Assembly (NCBI GenBank): GCA_018907035.1
Contig: JACCIC010000036.1
Span: forward strand, 2,327,501-2,391,500
Length of the DNA: 64,000 nucleotides
Direction of reading: 5' to 3'
Source: Sycobia sp. Sy_11
Lineage: Eukaryota; Arthropoda; Insecta; Hymenoptera; Epichrysomallidae
Shown here: positions 1 through 12,912 of the stretch, in pieces
Layout: each line of letters starts with the position of its first letter
Numbering within the stretch: position 1 is the first letter of the stretch
Program-made: the position numbers and the translations under genes
Notes under the pieces: model-generated
Told to the model about the DNA's origin: nothing
The model's database searches: none
The model's input: only the letters and a program-made list of their open reading frames with translations

Positions 1-222
1 ATTCTATAGAAATGAGAATTAAAATATTATTAACACATAATGATTTATTAATGAAACCGAATAGAAATAATTTTGAATAAGATTAAAATTCGGATTAAAG
101 CTATTCAAAAACTTATCTAAAACTCTCTTATAGTTAGAAATGGATTTTCCGCGAAAGTAATTATATTGCTAGTCGTCGGCGGCCATCAAGTAAGAGAACT
201 ATTAAACTTTTCACGGTGTATA

Positions 223-224
<2 letters not shown>

Positions 225-284
<60 letters not shown>
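225..284. repeat. (TA)n microsatellite
   Basis: About 30 uninterrupted TA units. Open frames across it encode only alternating Ile and Tyr and are not genes. Confidence 0.95.
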
Positions 285-286
<2 letters not shown>

Positions 287-1771
287 ACCGAAGTGCGTTT
301 ATGCATGAAATTCAGATTAACTATGCGGTGCTTAAAACAATTGATCATTAAGTTAAAAACAGAATCTGTTTTTAATGAAAGTAAAGAAATACTATAGATA
401 AGCAAGAATTTTATTACATACGAATTCAGTATTAAGTGCATTGTCTAACTTAATAATCATTCGCTATATTATAATTCTAGCTGTATATTATACTATTACA
501 TTATACAAAAATATCTAATTTCATTTGCTTTTAGCGAATATATATTTTTATTATTATACTTGTGTATTTTTGTATTTGTATATTTATATATTTAAGGAAA
601 TTCATCGTTAAATTTATTATAATCATTTTTTATTTTGTAATAAAATACTTTTCAAGAGTAAGTAAAGAACATCTTTTATTCTTTGCAGTATTCAGTATCC
701 TGACTGTGAGTCGTATATATTTAAGTTTTTCACTTTTTCTCTTGCTAAATCAATAGATTATTCTTATATTATCTAATCCTAATGATCAAAATTTCCTGTA
801 TCATAAAGATATTTATCATTTTTCATTAGACTGGATACTTTACAAAAAACATGTAACTGCATTAATTTATTTTCATATACATCTGAATAATGGTTGCTTA
901 TATTAGATCAATGAAAATATAAATAATGAACGAAATCATCTATTAATAATGAATATTAATGTCATGGATTATTTCATTTGTTTAATGTATCATTATTCGT
1001 GTAATGTAAGCAAAAACTATTTAAAAATATATAAAAATCATTTATACCTGCGTCTCTTATGAAGCATTTTACATGCCTTTTGTAAGTATCCAATTCGACA
1101 AGAGTGCTATTTCTAACTATCGGAGAAAATTTTGAGCGTTATGGCTATTATTCTTCTCTAGGAATCTATTTATTTAAATCTCAATAATTAACGTGAATTA
1201 ATTTCACTAAAATCCGTGATTCACAGTTGACGTGTTTTCTTCATATTACAAATACTCTTTTAGAAACATAGACTATACAGCAAGAGCTTCTCTAAAATAT
1301 TAATTATTTGTTTTATGCCGTATTCTTTTATCCTTAATATTAAAAAGAAAAAATTCAATACGCGGTATATAATTATTATTATTATTATAGTAACTATAAT
1401 ATAAAATAAAAAAATATATATTCAGCTAAAGTTCTGTTTTTTTTTTGTTATTTTTCGAAGTTTCAAAAACATACATTCAATTAAAATACTCTATTATCTG
1501 GAAATCTTAAAAACAATATTGGCGAATGCTCGTTTAATTAAATACAGGTATGATAAGGAATTTACCAATATATCGAATTGCTAAATTGGAGATTATCCCT
1601 AATACAGCCAGCAAAGAAAAGAAAAAATAATCTAACGCAAGTGTAAAGCATAGATATATACAAAAAAAAATCAATATAAAAATTAAGAAATGATATATAG
1701 GCAAAGATCTCGCATCGATCGATTCAGCATCATAAGGAGATCATAGAGGCGCACGCGCGAAATAAGCGGGC

Positions 1772-1773
<2 letters not shown>
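285..1773. other. AT-rich spacer, no gene seen
   Basis: Strongly AT-rich sequence. The longest open frame (562-756) encodes a low-complexity Phe/Ile/Leu-rich stretch with no recognisable motif and no splice context, so I do not call it. Confidence 0.6.

Positions 1774-1829
<56 letters not shown>
1774..1829. repeat. (TA)n microsatellite
   Basis: Uninterrupted TA tract directly after a GC-richer stretch (gcgcacgcgcg at about 1750). Confidence 0.95.
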
Positions 1830-1831
<2 letters not shown>

Positions 1832-2201
1832 GGTCACAAACTCTATTTAGCTGCACTTGTATTATACATCACACGTATACATTTCCCGCTTTTGCGCTCA
1901 GCTGTTTTGGCTTCTACATCTCACGCCTCGCCGGCGCACTGGCGCTGCACCTGACCGGCGCTTTTTCCGTCTCTTCCTCTCTTTCTTTCTCTCGCTTGCG
2001 TACTTCTTCTTATGGACAGTAGCGCGTATTCTAAAAACAAAGACCTCACGAATATGTGAAAAATGACGTATATATATATATATCACTATTTTATAACACA
2101 CCAACAAGTGTCAGTTCTCGTCAACACATAAATTTACACTTTCGCGCACCACCGTGTGTATACACGTACAACTCTCTATATAACTATACATCTATATATA
2201 C

Positions 2202-2204
<3 letters not shown>

Positions 2205-2245
<41 letters not shown>
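2205..2245. repeat. (TA)n microsatellite
   Basis: Pure TA tract inside a wider region of degenerate TATA and TACA repeats (2070-2280). Confidence 0.9.
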
Positions 2246-2248
<3 letters not shown>

Positions 2249-2283
2249 TGTACATATACGTATTTATACATTTGTAAATATTC

Positions 2284-2720
2284 ATACGTAGACGAACGCG
2301 TGCGGCGCGCAATAGCTAATGTTGTAAGTGTGACCGATGAGGGAGAGCAAAGGCAGACAAGTGTTCGGTCGTCTCCGACGGCCGCGAGCGCGGCACACCG
2401 CCAGCCGAGCAGGCGCGGCGAGGTGCGCCACTCTTTCACCAGCCCCCTTCGCTCACCTGACGGAGGAGGGGGTTGGGGATAGAAGGGGAGCGCTAAGCCG
2501 CCGACACCAGCTCCCTCGCTCTATAAGAGGTGCTGGTGCCTTCGTTCGCCCTATCGTTCGCTCGTTTACGTTCGCGCGCGCGCGCGCTTCAACCCTCTCG
2601 CCTTCTCTTTCTCTCGCACCCACCTCGCGGTGCGCGACTGTAGGGGGCCTCGGTGAGGCGAGCTCGCGTAGCTACATATATCGGCCACGAAAAAGGTGCG
2701 CGCTTGTACAGGGTGTGACA
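2284..2720 (+). promoter_or_regulatory. GC-rich block with TATA-like box, possible promoter or 5' exon
   Basis: A roughly 430-bp GC- and CpG-rich block that contrasts sharply with AT-rich flanks. It holds a TATAAGAG element at about 2522, followed by pyrimidine-rich sequence with repeated TTCG and a short (GC)n run at 2573-2587. An open frame across 2337-2744 encodes Arg/Ala/Ser-rich sequence, as expected from base composition, and matches no family I recognise. A promoter or 5' UTR is a reasonable reading, but no downstream exon can be tied to it. Confidence 0.3.
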
Positions 2721-4140
2721 AAAGTAACGATTGGTTCCGAATAACTTCCAAGGGCCGTGTGTCGTTGGAAAAAATCATTCAAACTGAATGTTGCGGCGAT
2801 TGCTAAAAAGAAATAACTCAGGACGATCTTGACATTGACGCGAAAGTCGTTTTTAAAGGTGATTGGAAGGTCAACAATCGTTTTGTAAATAGAAAAACCT
2901 GTTGGTTTGTATTGTTGTTTTTGATGGTTTTAATGAGTATAATCGTAGTATTCCGACGATGGTTGAATAATAAACTTGAAATCCAAGGGTTATTTATGTA
3001 ACTGCTATATCTTAATATAGCCATTAAATAAGCTTCAGAAGATACTTTACTCTTCAAACAATTATAAAAATAGGGGCGCTTGTTTAGAAAACTAAAGATC
3101 ACTTTCGATTAACCTTCAAAAGTTGAAGATCGCGAGTAAATTCCTTTGATCAAGTCATAACCCTCGTATGAAGACGGGATCCTGTACAACTATTCAGGAA
3201 TATCGTTAATTTTCTTACATTTTCTATAAACAAGTACATATGAGCGTGAAGACTCGATCGGACATCGACTTTCTTCGCGCAGTTCTGGTCCCATCGTAGG
3301 TGTGATTTCACACAGGGAATGCGCGTGTGTGCGTGTGTTCGTAATGCACGCATCGATCAAAGCTCGCTCGCTCGGGCGCGCACCATAAGTTTCGATAGTA
3401 AAGCATATAAGTAATACAGGTAGAGGGTCCGTAGGGAGCCGTTGTCGTTTACCTTTTTTTGAACAACCCACACAACAGAACCGTAAATTACAGGCGGTGG
3501 CGCGGGTATATAATTTTCTAGCACGCATACACGAGCCGATGCGCGCGTCTGTTCTCTGTTCCGTGTTCGATGAAGGGGTAATGACGAAATAAATAGGACG
3601 AAGTCAGTCATGTATGTATAGTGTGTATATATATAGCTAAGTAGATAGATAGATATCGATCGAAAAATTCCAATCCCGTAGCCGACCGAACGAAGACTCC
3701 TTGTTTATTGGATATCCGGGAAAATTGTTTCGCGATCAATTTTACAAGCCATTCTCGCCTCATGCGCTGTACAAAATCTCGATCTGTCGATAGTCTTGTC
3801 TCGCATAATGCGCAAGTAATGCTGAGAATCTCCCGTTGGAAACAATAAAAATCGTAATATCTCGAGAATATATGAAGGATACAGTTATCAATTTTCACTT
3901 TACGTGTATAAAGATTATACTTATTATATTACGCGTATATATATATATATATATATATTACATATTATAATATATATAATATATATTATTATGTTATGCT
4001 CTATTTTGTGCCGCTAGAATTTTCCCACAGAAGGGAACATGTTTACAGGGGCATACATCGTTCACACGATTAGGGCGACCAACAAAATATTATATTAATA
4101 AATATTTTCATGGGTCTTACATTTTTTTACTGTAATACAC
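2721..4140. other. Spacer, no gene seen
   Basis: Mixed-composition sequence with short open frames on the minus strand only. A cagggtgtgacaaaagtaac motif at about 2709 resembles ends of some dispersed arthropod elements. A short TA tract lies at 3935-3959. I see no supported exon. Confidence 0.5.
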
Positions 4141-4143
4141 TTT

Positions 4144-4408
4144 AGTTCTTGAAGATGAACCCTAGCGGTTCGAAACGTCGGGCATCAAAGGGAAATTGAA
4201 ATTTAAGTGGTGGGGCCAGTCAGGTTGTCCTTTCCTAACCTAGAATATAGTTTATTTTTTTTATTTTTATTATTTTTATTAGTTCTAATTTTTAATCTAC
4301 TTTTATTTTATTTTTAACAATAATTTATATTTCGGATTCTTGGGGGTGATCAGAAACAAGGACAGTATAAAGACTGTAATAACAATAAAAATATTTATTA
4401 ATTTAGTT
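4144..4408 (+). repeat. Dispersed repeat copy 1, with hammerhead-like core
   Basis: First of three copies in the window (others at about 49770 and 61373). Shared landmarks, in order, are a tgaagatgaaccctagcggt-type segment ending in GAAACGTC, a gtcaggttgtccttt segment, a T-rich (TTTTA)n stretch, then gattcttgggggtgat and caaggacag. At 4148-4179 a CUUGAAGA-like segment is followed by a perfect 5-bp stem (GAACC with GGTTC, loop CTAGC) and then GAAACGTC. That order resembles a minimal hammerhead ribozyme of the kind known from Penelope-like elements. No reverse transcriptase is attached, so this would be a 3' or terminal fragment. The family assignment is inference. Confidence 0.6.
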
Positions 4409-7400
4409 CAAAGCAGTCGACGTAAGTACGATTTTTAATTTTTAAGAAAATATTATCTTTGCCTAAGTCCGCTTCGTTTTTATACCGATACGATGGTCGT
4501 AGTATATGAGAATCTGACACGAATAGAATCAGAAATAGAAAATGTCCGTTAATTCTCTTCCTCTCGTGTCAGATCCCAATAGCAAAGGTGCCTCGCTCGC
4601 TAATGATCAAAATCCGATATCGCGTCGCGGAAAAAGTTACATAGGACCGAGCGAAGTGTAAGGAAACTCTCATGGACACGTAATCTACGATTCAAGTTAT
4701 TATCGGTTCGCTCTCCTCTTTCGTTTCTCACGTGCTATCAAGTTAACACGTTTAAAATAATGAAAAGAAGCAGAGAAATAAACTTATAATTGGAGAATCA
4801 GACAAATAAAATAGGAATTCAAATAAGATTTTATTTATCTGGTTAATTATTAGAATAGAAGCTGTATAGAAAGGAACAGTATATGCTGTAACTAGTAGAA
4901 CAGATTTCATTCATCAATGCAATTGTATAATACGGAATAAATAGCAAAATAATAGAAACTGTAATTAACGATTAAAATAAATTAATAAAAAAAATAAAAA
5001 TTAAATTCACATAAAATATTAGATTTCTGTAAATATAGACTATATTATATAGGAATCTCACGTTTTAAGTATAAATTACATACATTGAATTATAAACTTT
5101 ACCAAAAACAAGAATTGATATAATTTTGTCATCAAGAGTATAACAATGGTTCCTAAATCTGTGACTTGAAAAAAAAAAATTTTTTTTGATTTGAAAAAAA
5201 AGTTTTTTACATGATCTTCTTTTACCTGGACACACTTATTTCAGCGTGTCGATTACATTTCACTACTCCTCGTAAATAAGAACATTTCTCAAAGCCGTGA
5301 AAATTTTACAGTAGTCTACCGATAGGCGATAGGTAAGCTTAATGCAAGATGCAGATTTCTAATTATTAACCCACTAATACTTCCCTTTTCTACATAAAAT
5401 AGTGCAATCTGTTCCACAATATCAATGAAGCAAGGAATAATAAAGTCTTGCGTGTATATTTTTCTGATGTACATCATCTCATATATAGATATGCGATAAA
5501 AATGGGTAAGAAAATAAAATTAGCACAAGGGCCTTCTTTTATTGCGATGCGTTTACTTTGTCTGCAGTAGTTCTTTATTCTTGAAGCTTTTGATAAAGGT
5601 AATTGGAAAGTAAAAAATAAATATTTAAAACATATTTAAAATAATGGAAATTATTTAAATACTTGCTGGCTAAGATTTATAAGGTTCATAAAAAATTCCA
5701 TTTAGCCTACGCTTGAGTAAAACTTATGACATATTTAATAGTTCACACCACTGTAAAACTGTCAATAAATCGAATTTTTTGTTATTCAAAATATGTTTTA
5801 TTACGTATCTATTTAATGTATTCAAGGATTAAAGACGACAATAATGTCTAAAAATCCAACTGCTAATCCTGACGAAGTTGATCTCAAATTTGGAATACGA
5901 AAACAAATTAATTAATAGATTAATATTAATTAATAGAAAAGAATCTATTAATTATCTATGATATTATTATCTATTAATGAATCTATGATCTAAATAGTCT
6001 AGAATATTACATATATTTTCTGGTTCGCTAGGTAGTCAAAATTACGCAAGAAATAGTAACGAGCGTTTGATCTCAAGCGTGTAATAGATTAAACCCAAAG
6101 GCATTAACTGCCGAAAATTAATACCACATATAGTTCCACAAATATTACTGCATGCGTGTTTAATGACGGATTTTCATCAATATTTAACGTGATAGAAGTG
6201 TGAGAATGAAAATTGGCCCAAATAGCAAATAATCTGTGCATTGAATTGGACGTGCAACGAACGAAGGCAGCCCAACTGCTGTTAAACCAACGCGCAAGAG
6301 AGACTCGAATTGAATGTGGATGAGTATCTAAATTTAGAAGTCCAACTGTATGGTGCGAGTATTACACACTCAAGGTACATGTGGTTTACAAGTAGTAAAG
6401 AATTTAAAAGTATGTTTCAAAAAAATTTTTAACTAGACGAAAATACAAATCTAACAAAATTTTCTAATCAATTTCATATGTTGAGAGTATGTAAAAAATT
6501 TATTTCTCCATCAACAAACGAGAAAGAATTTACCTATTGCAAAGCTTTTTATTGCAAGCTATTTTGTGTTGGTTTTATTCATGAAATTTCATATTTTTAT
6601 GCTGAAAAATGTACGAGCTAGGTATCTGGCTATTATGATTGAGAAAGTCTTTCTTCCTATAGCATATAGAAAAAAGTATTGCTAGATGATCTTTAGTAGT
6701 AATAAAAATACCCTTTAGAGGATTAATCTTTTTATTGTACTAAAAAGTAATACCGAAGTTTTCCTATTTTTTCCATCTCTCCAGTAACCTAATATCCTCA
6801 AACTAAGCATATATTAAGTATGATTATATAAAAAGTATTTTCTATAGATAATCGCTGACAAAGTAATTAATATTTTCAACGTCTGACCCGAGATTCTGGA
6901 AAACGTTAAATGTCCATGAAATATAGTCGATATTAATATTATATATCATGAATATAATTAATCTTACAAAACTCAGTATGAAACTTCGATCACAATGTCA
7001 TTCCAAAAGATTAATCATATTGAAATTGATACTTTTACTCAGAAAGAAGTTTTTTATAAAAAAAAAACTTTTTATAAAAATGCAATTACTCAAATATCTG
7101 GATAATATGAATCTCTATACCATTAGTTTCATTATTGCACACATACGAGGACATACTATATTCGATAAACACACTAAGGTCACACGGAAGAAAAGAATTA
7201 ATTTACGAAACGACAGATTTAGATACACAGTGGTCCGAAATCATGATAAGATTGTATCATGGATTTAAAAGAAAATTTTTAATACTAAAACATAACCAGT
7301 AGTGTCGTATTCCTATTGAATACTTAAAAAATACATAAATATTTAGTTTGAATTTACTTTGAGCTGTTACACTTTTATCTTTACTTCTCATCATTTCAAC

Positions 7401-7727
7401 TATATTTTTGTACTTTTTAATCTTCCTTCCTTGTAAATTCAGTTGAAGCAGTGATTTAAGTGCTTTTTTACATCTTCACTTTTTATAACCACTTCACAGG
7501 AAACTTATTGAAAAAAGTTTATGATAATTAAGATTGTTTATCGAATTTATAAGTTCTTTAGTGATTTAAGAGAATTAAAATAACCAAAAATGCTAAAATA
7601 TAAGCCGTCCAAAATCCAAAACAATGGCACTTGTTTTTTTCACCTCGATATTTATAAGATCTCGTACCTTAGATGGGTGCGCTAATATTCAACTATTAAT
7701 CAACAATACACATTCATGCTCTATATT
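4409..7727. other. AT-rich spacer, no gene seen
   Basis: Long AT-rich stretch. An open frame at 6948-7268 is Lys/Ile-rich and spans a short A-rich duplication (7050-7080). It has no recognisable domain. I see no splice-supported exon here. Confidence 0.55.
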
Positions 7728-8092
7728 CATTCGAAACTGCGCAAAGAAAAACGTAAGAACAGACAGACCCAAATTGTGAATGCCATGGGTTCTCCATGAA
7801 GACAATGCGCCGGTTCACCACGCATTGTCTGCCGAGAGGCTTCTATACTCTAGTAAGTACAGCATCCTAGTTTTAGATTATCCCTCTTGTTCGTCGGATC
7901 TTACGCTTCACGACTTCTATCTTCCGTTTCTTAAGGTGGAAATCTGTATTAAAGGGGAACGGCAATTCGGTCCCTTGAAACTGTGAAAGAGAAAGTAGGA
8001 CACGTTCCGAAAAAATTAACAGAAGAGCACTTCCAACATATTTTCGAACAATGAAAGTCTTCATTACATGTATATATAGCCGAAGGCTATAT
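7728..8092 (+). pseudogene. Decayed mariner transposase, C-terminal fragment
   Basis: The middle open frame (from 7780) reads WVLHEDNAPVHHALS and then LVLDYPS, DFYLPFLKVE and IKGERQFGPL. This corresponds to the mariner block normally containing HDNAPAH, a YSPDLAP segment and CDFFLFP. Upstream in another frame there is a LRKEKRKN-like segment. Downstream, after a frameshift near 7985, there are TVKEKVGH, LTEEHFQHIFEQ and a degenerate terminal GDN-like block. The second and third catalytic Asp codons are present (HEDN and LHDF), but the spacing is two residues longer than the usual 34. I see no N-terminal half and no inverted repeats. This is an old, truncated relic of a mariner lineage different from the intact copy at 34.3 kb. 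Confidence 0.8.
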
Positions 8093-9071
8093 ATCGTAGG
8101 GGATGATAAATAAATATGTATGAAATCAAAATTAAATATTTCAAAACGTTAGTTTTGTTAGTCCGTAATCGCATCAGATATTAGAACTTTATGATTAGCA
8201 GTTATCCATATTTGACCTGCTTCTTTCATAAGCCAATATTGATTGTTCGTTAACTAAATGAAAAACAGATATTTCCAGAGCTATGAAAGTATATAATCAA
8301 TTAAAAATTTTTGCAAAAACTTTTTTAATTTACTTCATCTGATACACAGATTTTTTCGTTGTTAGTGTTCACTAATCAAATACTTTCAATAAAGCTAATG
8401 AATAAGATTTAGTCGAAAGTGTTTTAAATTAGTATAATTAATGAGATAAAAGACAAAATATTAATATTTAATAAGTGCACTACGTTTTATCTTTTATGTT
8501 TATTATTTTATACACGTGTAAAGGAATTTTTATTTTCTATATCTTGTTAATCCTCTGTAAAACCATTTAACCTAATTATTACAAAATTTGTTTAAAATAT
8601 ACACAATAATTTAATATTTATAATAAATAGTTTTCGTTTCATTTATATTGACAAAAATTAAGTTAATGTAATTAATGTAATGTAAAATTGTGATGTGATT
8701 AAATTTATAAATTTCATTCGTGACTATAACGCATTTGAATGAATACTTGAATAAGTAAAAAAGTATGTACTCGATATAAAAAACTAGCATTAAACTAATA
8801 ATTAAAAATGCTCTCAGTATAAATATCAATGATCATTTTAAAATGCGGACAAAATTATGTTCAAGTAATAATGTAGGAATTTAAAACTTAAAATAAAAAT
8901 TTTTAATATATCGTGTATCTTTATATATTTATAGTTGTAAAAATATGTAAAAATTTTACGGTAAAAATTGACTATTCTTGGTTTGCAAAAATAAATCAGC
9001 TTATCCGCAAAAGCTTGCGAAAACAGTCAAATTGTTCAGGTGAAAATACATGCAAAATATATGCAAGGTTG
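8093..9071. other. AT-rich spacer, no gene seen
   Basis: No exon, repeat or RNA gene is apparent. An open frame on the minus strand at 8611-8829 is low-complexity Ile/Phe/Tyr sequence. Confidence 0.55.
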
Positions 9072-9240
9072 TCTACAGCATAGCCCCGTAAGCTTACGGA
9101 TAGAGAAAGATTTTGAAATCCTACTTTAAGCCACTAGACTTGTCTGAGAAATGTTTTCATTCGCGAAGGATCGAGGCAACGGGGACGGAGTTTTCTTTAG
9201 AAAGAAAACTCTGTGACCACTAGACTACAAACAACATTGC
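9072..9240 (-). repeat. Candidate tRNA-derived SINE, possibly dimeric
   Basis: Read on the minus strand, an A-box-like TAGTCTAGTGGTC (9215-9227) precedes a B-box-like GCCTCGATCC (9169-9178) at Pol III-like spacing. Between them is a perfect 11-bp hairpin (GAGTTTTCTTT with its complement, 9188-9211). A second GTCTAGTGG follows, with GGATTTCAAAATC after it (about 9108-9141), suggesting two tRNA-like heads in tandem. Neither half folds convincingly as a functional tRNA. I see no second copy in the window. Confidence 0.35.
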
Positions 9241-10204
9241 GAGGATCAACGTTAGTTGAAAAATAAATAATATTTTCTATTATTGTGTATATATGAAAAA
9301 GTATAAGGTAAATATATCTGAAATTCAAAGACATTCAGAAAGAAAAGAATGAGTAAAGAAATCGTAGAAAAGGCTTATACGTAAGGAATATGTCTCAGGG
9401 CGGAATTATGTATTTGACAATATAGACGTCGAGACTTACTTTATCTAAAAAAATACAACCTTTAGAGTGAAAATATATATAACATAAAATATATAATATA
9501 TACAACTTTTATTTGAAATATGTTTTAAATATTCGCAACTGTTTATGAACTTTTTTTTTGTTTTTCCGGATTTTCATCTGAAAATTCTTCTTGTCCTAAA
9601 TTTGCTTTTAATATTCGTAACAGCGATTCCAAATACGTACTTATGATTTTTCTCAAAACTCAAAAATAGTCTTATTACAGAAAATATAGATATCATTGAG
9701 CACTATTACCTTTTCTTCGTATCGTTATAAAATTTATTAACTAAACTACTAAAGCTTGGAATTATGTTTTTTGTTCTCATTTGGCTATTCAAGCAAAAGT
9801 AGTACATCTGATGGCACCTTAACGAAACTGTTAAAGAGATATCAAGATGTCATATATGAAACAACTGATGTAACAGAGAATACAGAAAAAGGTTTGTTTT
9901 TGAAAAATTTTTATAAAGACTATTTTTAAAAGAATTTGAACATGCGTGTAGATACCACGTGATCTGAGTAACCCTATCAGATGCTACCAGAATTCCATAC
10001 AGTGGAGCTCTGTTATTTTGCGAAATTCAATTGAAAATGTTATATATACTTGATATAGAGAACTTGATATGAAAACTTTACTTAAATTCTATAAGAGATT
10101 TTTAACCTATACTGTAGTATCTATAACAACAATCAACTTATTGCCTGTGCTTGAAAGAAAATAAATAATCGGTTGAAGGTAAAAGAAATATAGAATTCAT
10201 CGAG

Positions 10205-10208
<4 letters not shown>
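9241..10208. other. AT-rich spacer, no gene seen
   Basis: Nothing beyond short low-complexity frames. Confidence 0.55.

Positions 10209-10249
<41 letters not shown>
10209..10249. repeat. (TA)n microsatellite
   Basis: Uninterrupted AT dinucleotide tract. Confidence 0.95.
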
Positions 10250-10252
<3 letters not shown>

Positions 10253-10617
10253 CCGTACTAGTGATTGACATATTATAAATTTTATTATTGAATTCTTAGA
10301 ATATTAGTTATAAGTTGCTGAAATAGAATTAAATAATTATATTTACAAATGCGTCCGTCCAAATTCTCAATATTTTCAATACGTAGTGCTGCTATTTTAA
10401 GTATTAGAAAAATCTATTACATTCACGTCGCATATTTTATTATTAAAAAATCCGTTCTCTTATACACTTGCTCTACATTTTGCGAGAGGATACTTGCAGC
10501 AGGAATTTTTCCATCCAAACTCTGCAACAATAAAAAAATAATAAAGGAAAAAGAATCATTAAAGGACCTCAACGAGCGAGAAGAACAAAGTACCCGTTCG
10601 CTGCTAATTAAAACTAC

Positions 10618-10738
<121 letters not shown>

Positions 10739-10799
10739 ACGGACTGGATTGCGTCGGTATTGGTGTAGCAACTAAAATAATCCTTCTCTCTTCTTTTTA

Positions 10800-11070
10800 A
10801 TGTTATCGCGCGCACGCCATACAGCCTAGCCCATGCACCACCATCCCCTCCCTCCCGCCGCCCAGCCTGTTAGAACAATGCAGCGGGAGGCGGCGATTGA
10901 ACGCTTAAAAAATTCCTACGGCTGTTTGGACGACCACGCGAGGAACCAGCCGCCGTCCCTTTGTTCCAATATTCGCCAGATCATTTATGAAGTGTTGGTG
11001 CTTCGTGCGCACGTTATGTATTTCACCCTCCAGGTTAAATTCTACGGTACTCAATATTATTTACAGATGG
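10800..11070 (+). other. GC-richer block, possible exon, unassigned
   Basis: A sharply bounded GC-richer segment between a microsatellite and AT-rich DNA. One frame stays open from 10833 to 11090 and includes a mixed-composition stretch from ATG at about 10878 (MQREAAIERLKNSYG, then CLDDHARN). It ends near a CAG|GTTAAA that could serve as a weak donor at about 11032. I recognise no domain. It could equally be an untranslated exon or a regulatory element. Confidence 0.2.
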
Positions 11071-11090
11071 AAAATAATCGTTACAAATAA

Positions 11091-12811
11091 GACAACCATT
11101 CTTAAACTATTCGTTCGTTGATTTTGTTGTTTGTTATCTGACTGACCCTCCGCCCTCTCTTCCTTAAAATAACGTAACTTTTGGAAGTATGTAGTTCTAG
11201 CATTTACCGTCTCAGCTTCGCCCGAAATATTAATGTAATCTATTTATTAAACAGTTAATCAACAATTATCTTAAAATAGATTCTATATGCAAATCTGCAT
11301 TGCTATAGATATTTTTACCGTTCAATCTAACAATTGAAGAATCAAACAAAAGTATAATTTTTGTTGAAATTTATTATATTTTCCGTGCTGAGTACCTTGT
11401 GTTTGCAATAATATATTCCTGGATTAAAAATAGATCCATCTTACGTATTACTCGGAGAATGCGAATCTGAGAGACTTTTTTACGCAACAGGATAGAATAT
11501 TGTTCAAATGACAATCGTTTAAGCATTAAAAAACCATTATTATTTTATATCGTAAATTTTTAAAAGCTTCTAAAGTTTGCTCTCCAAAAATACATATTTA
11601 ATAGTTACGCTTCTTTGCAGATAAAATTTTGACAACTTTAACAATTTTTTCAAACTCAATTATACTACACCGCGCTAGTGACGTAGTAAACTGATCATTT
11701 ATTAATTAAAATACAAGATTATTTTTAACAGAAAGCAAAACCCATACGCTTCCGAACATAATATAAAATCTACATTTCAAATATTAGACCAATCCGTTCA
11801 ATAGTTTTTTTTATTTATTGGGTACAAAGAGAAGCACATTTTCTATTTATAACATATAATAGAATGATCTGATGGTGATTATATAATGATGATAAATTTG
11901 TAAATATGTAAATTATGCTATTTACGTCTAATGAACTTTTATAAGAAAAATTAAGAGTAAAAGCAGTTTGTGACTATTTTACGAAATATACTAATAATAT
12001 TGTAAAAATATTATAAAGTATTTATATTGCAGTTGCCCATTTATAAGATTGATATTATTTTTACTATTGGATTTGTTACTTCAGGATCATATTCGTTTTT
12101 AAATACGAAATAAAAACTCTCATAACTTCCGGTCTTTGTATTATACTGATGTTCTGTTTAGTTCTGTATGTAAAATCAAAAGTTTGTTATCTTCTTTTTG
12201 GCTCTTCTCGAGTAGTTATTATAATCATAGTAAAAACTAAATGACGTAAAAACCATCTTGTATCTCCGTTACCAATTTTAAATTTTCATAGTTTATGTAC
12301 GCTCTTTCAAGCTTATAGTATACAGTGAAGAGCACAATATTTCTTGTCATAATAATATATGGCTTAACAGGACTATATTCGACAATGTAAAGACACTCTC
12401 CTAGTCTCTTTCCCCCGATTTTTATATCTTTCGGACGAGAATGAAGTTTTCAAACATAAAATATGACTCAATAAGTCCAAGGCCTAATTAATAAAACAAA
12501 AAATTTTAGTTACAATTCAGTTTCATTCATGATGATGCAGAGAACAATACGGTTGGTTAAATAAAAAAATAAAACGAAACACCAATTGGCAAATACGCTG
12601 GCCTTAAGTTTGGCAATTGGCATTTCAGTTTTGTTCATGGGCTGCTTTCTATTCAGCTGATGATTTTTGCGATTCTGACATATAGCGATTAATCCATATT
12701 TCTAAATGTCAATAGAAGAAATCCTATTTATTCCGCTTACATTGAGCTCCAAAAAGAGCTCTAATGCGTGACCTGGTTGTTCTTTAATCGACTGTGTACG
12801 AGAACTATGCT
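11091..12811. other. AT-rich spacer, no gene seen
   Basis: No open frame of note and no recognisable repeat. Confidence 0.55.
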
Positions 12812-12912
12812 TGTAGTGAATACCTTGCCTTCTATATGTAATAGATCTCTTGCCTTCTATATATAGTGAATCCCGTGCCCCCTATATATAGTGAATTCCT
12901 TCAACTCCTATG
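12812..12912. repeat. Short minisatellite, about 25-bp units
   Basis: Roughly four diverged tandem units, each carrying a (c)cttctatatatag-type core followed by tgaatccc or a variant. Each unit contains a TATATATA box-like string. Confidence 0.65.

Noticed and set aside
1772..2482. Open frames on both strands rich in Ile-Tyr and Arg/Ser
   Set aside because: They are translations of TA repeats and of a CpG-rich block, with no domain or splice support.
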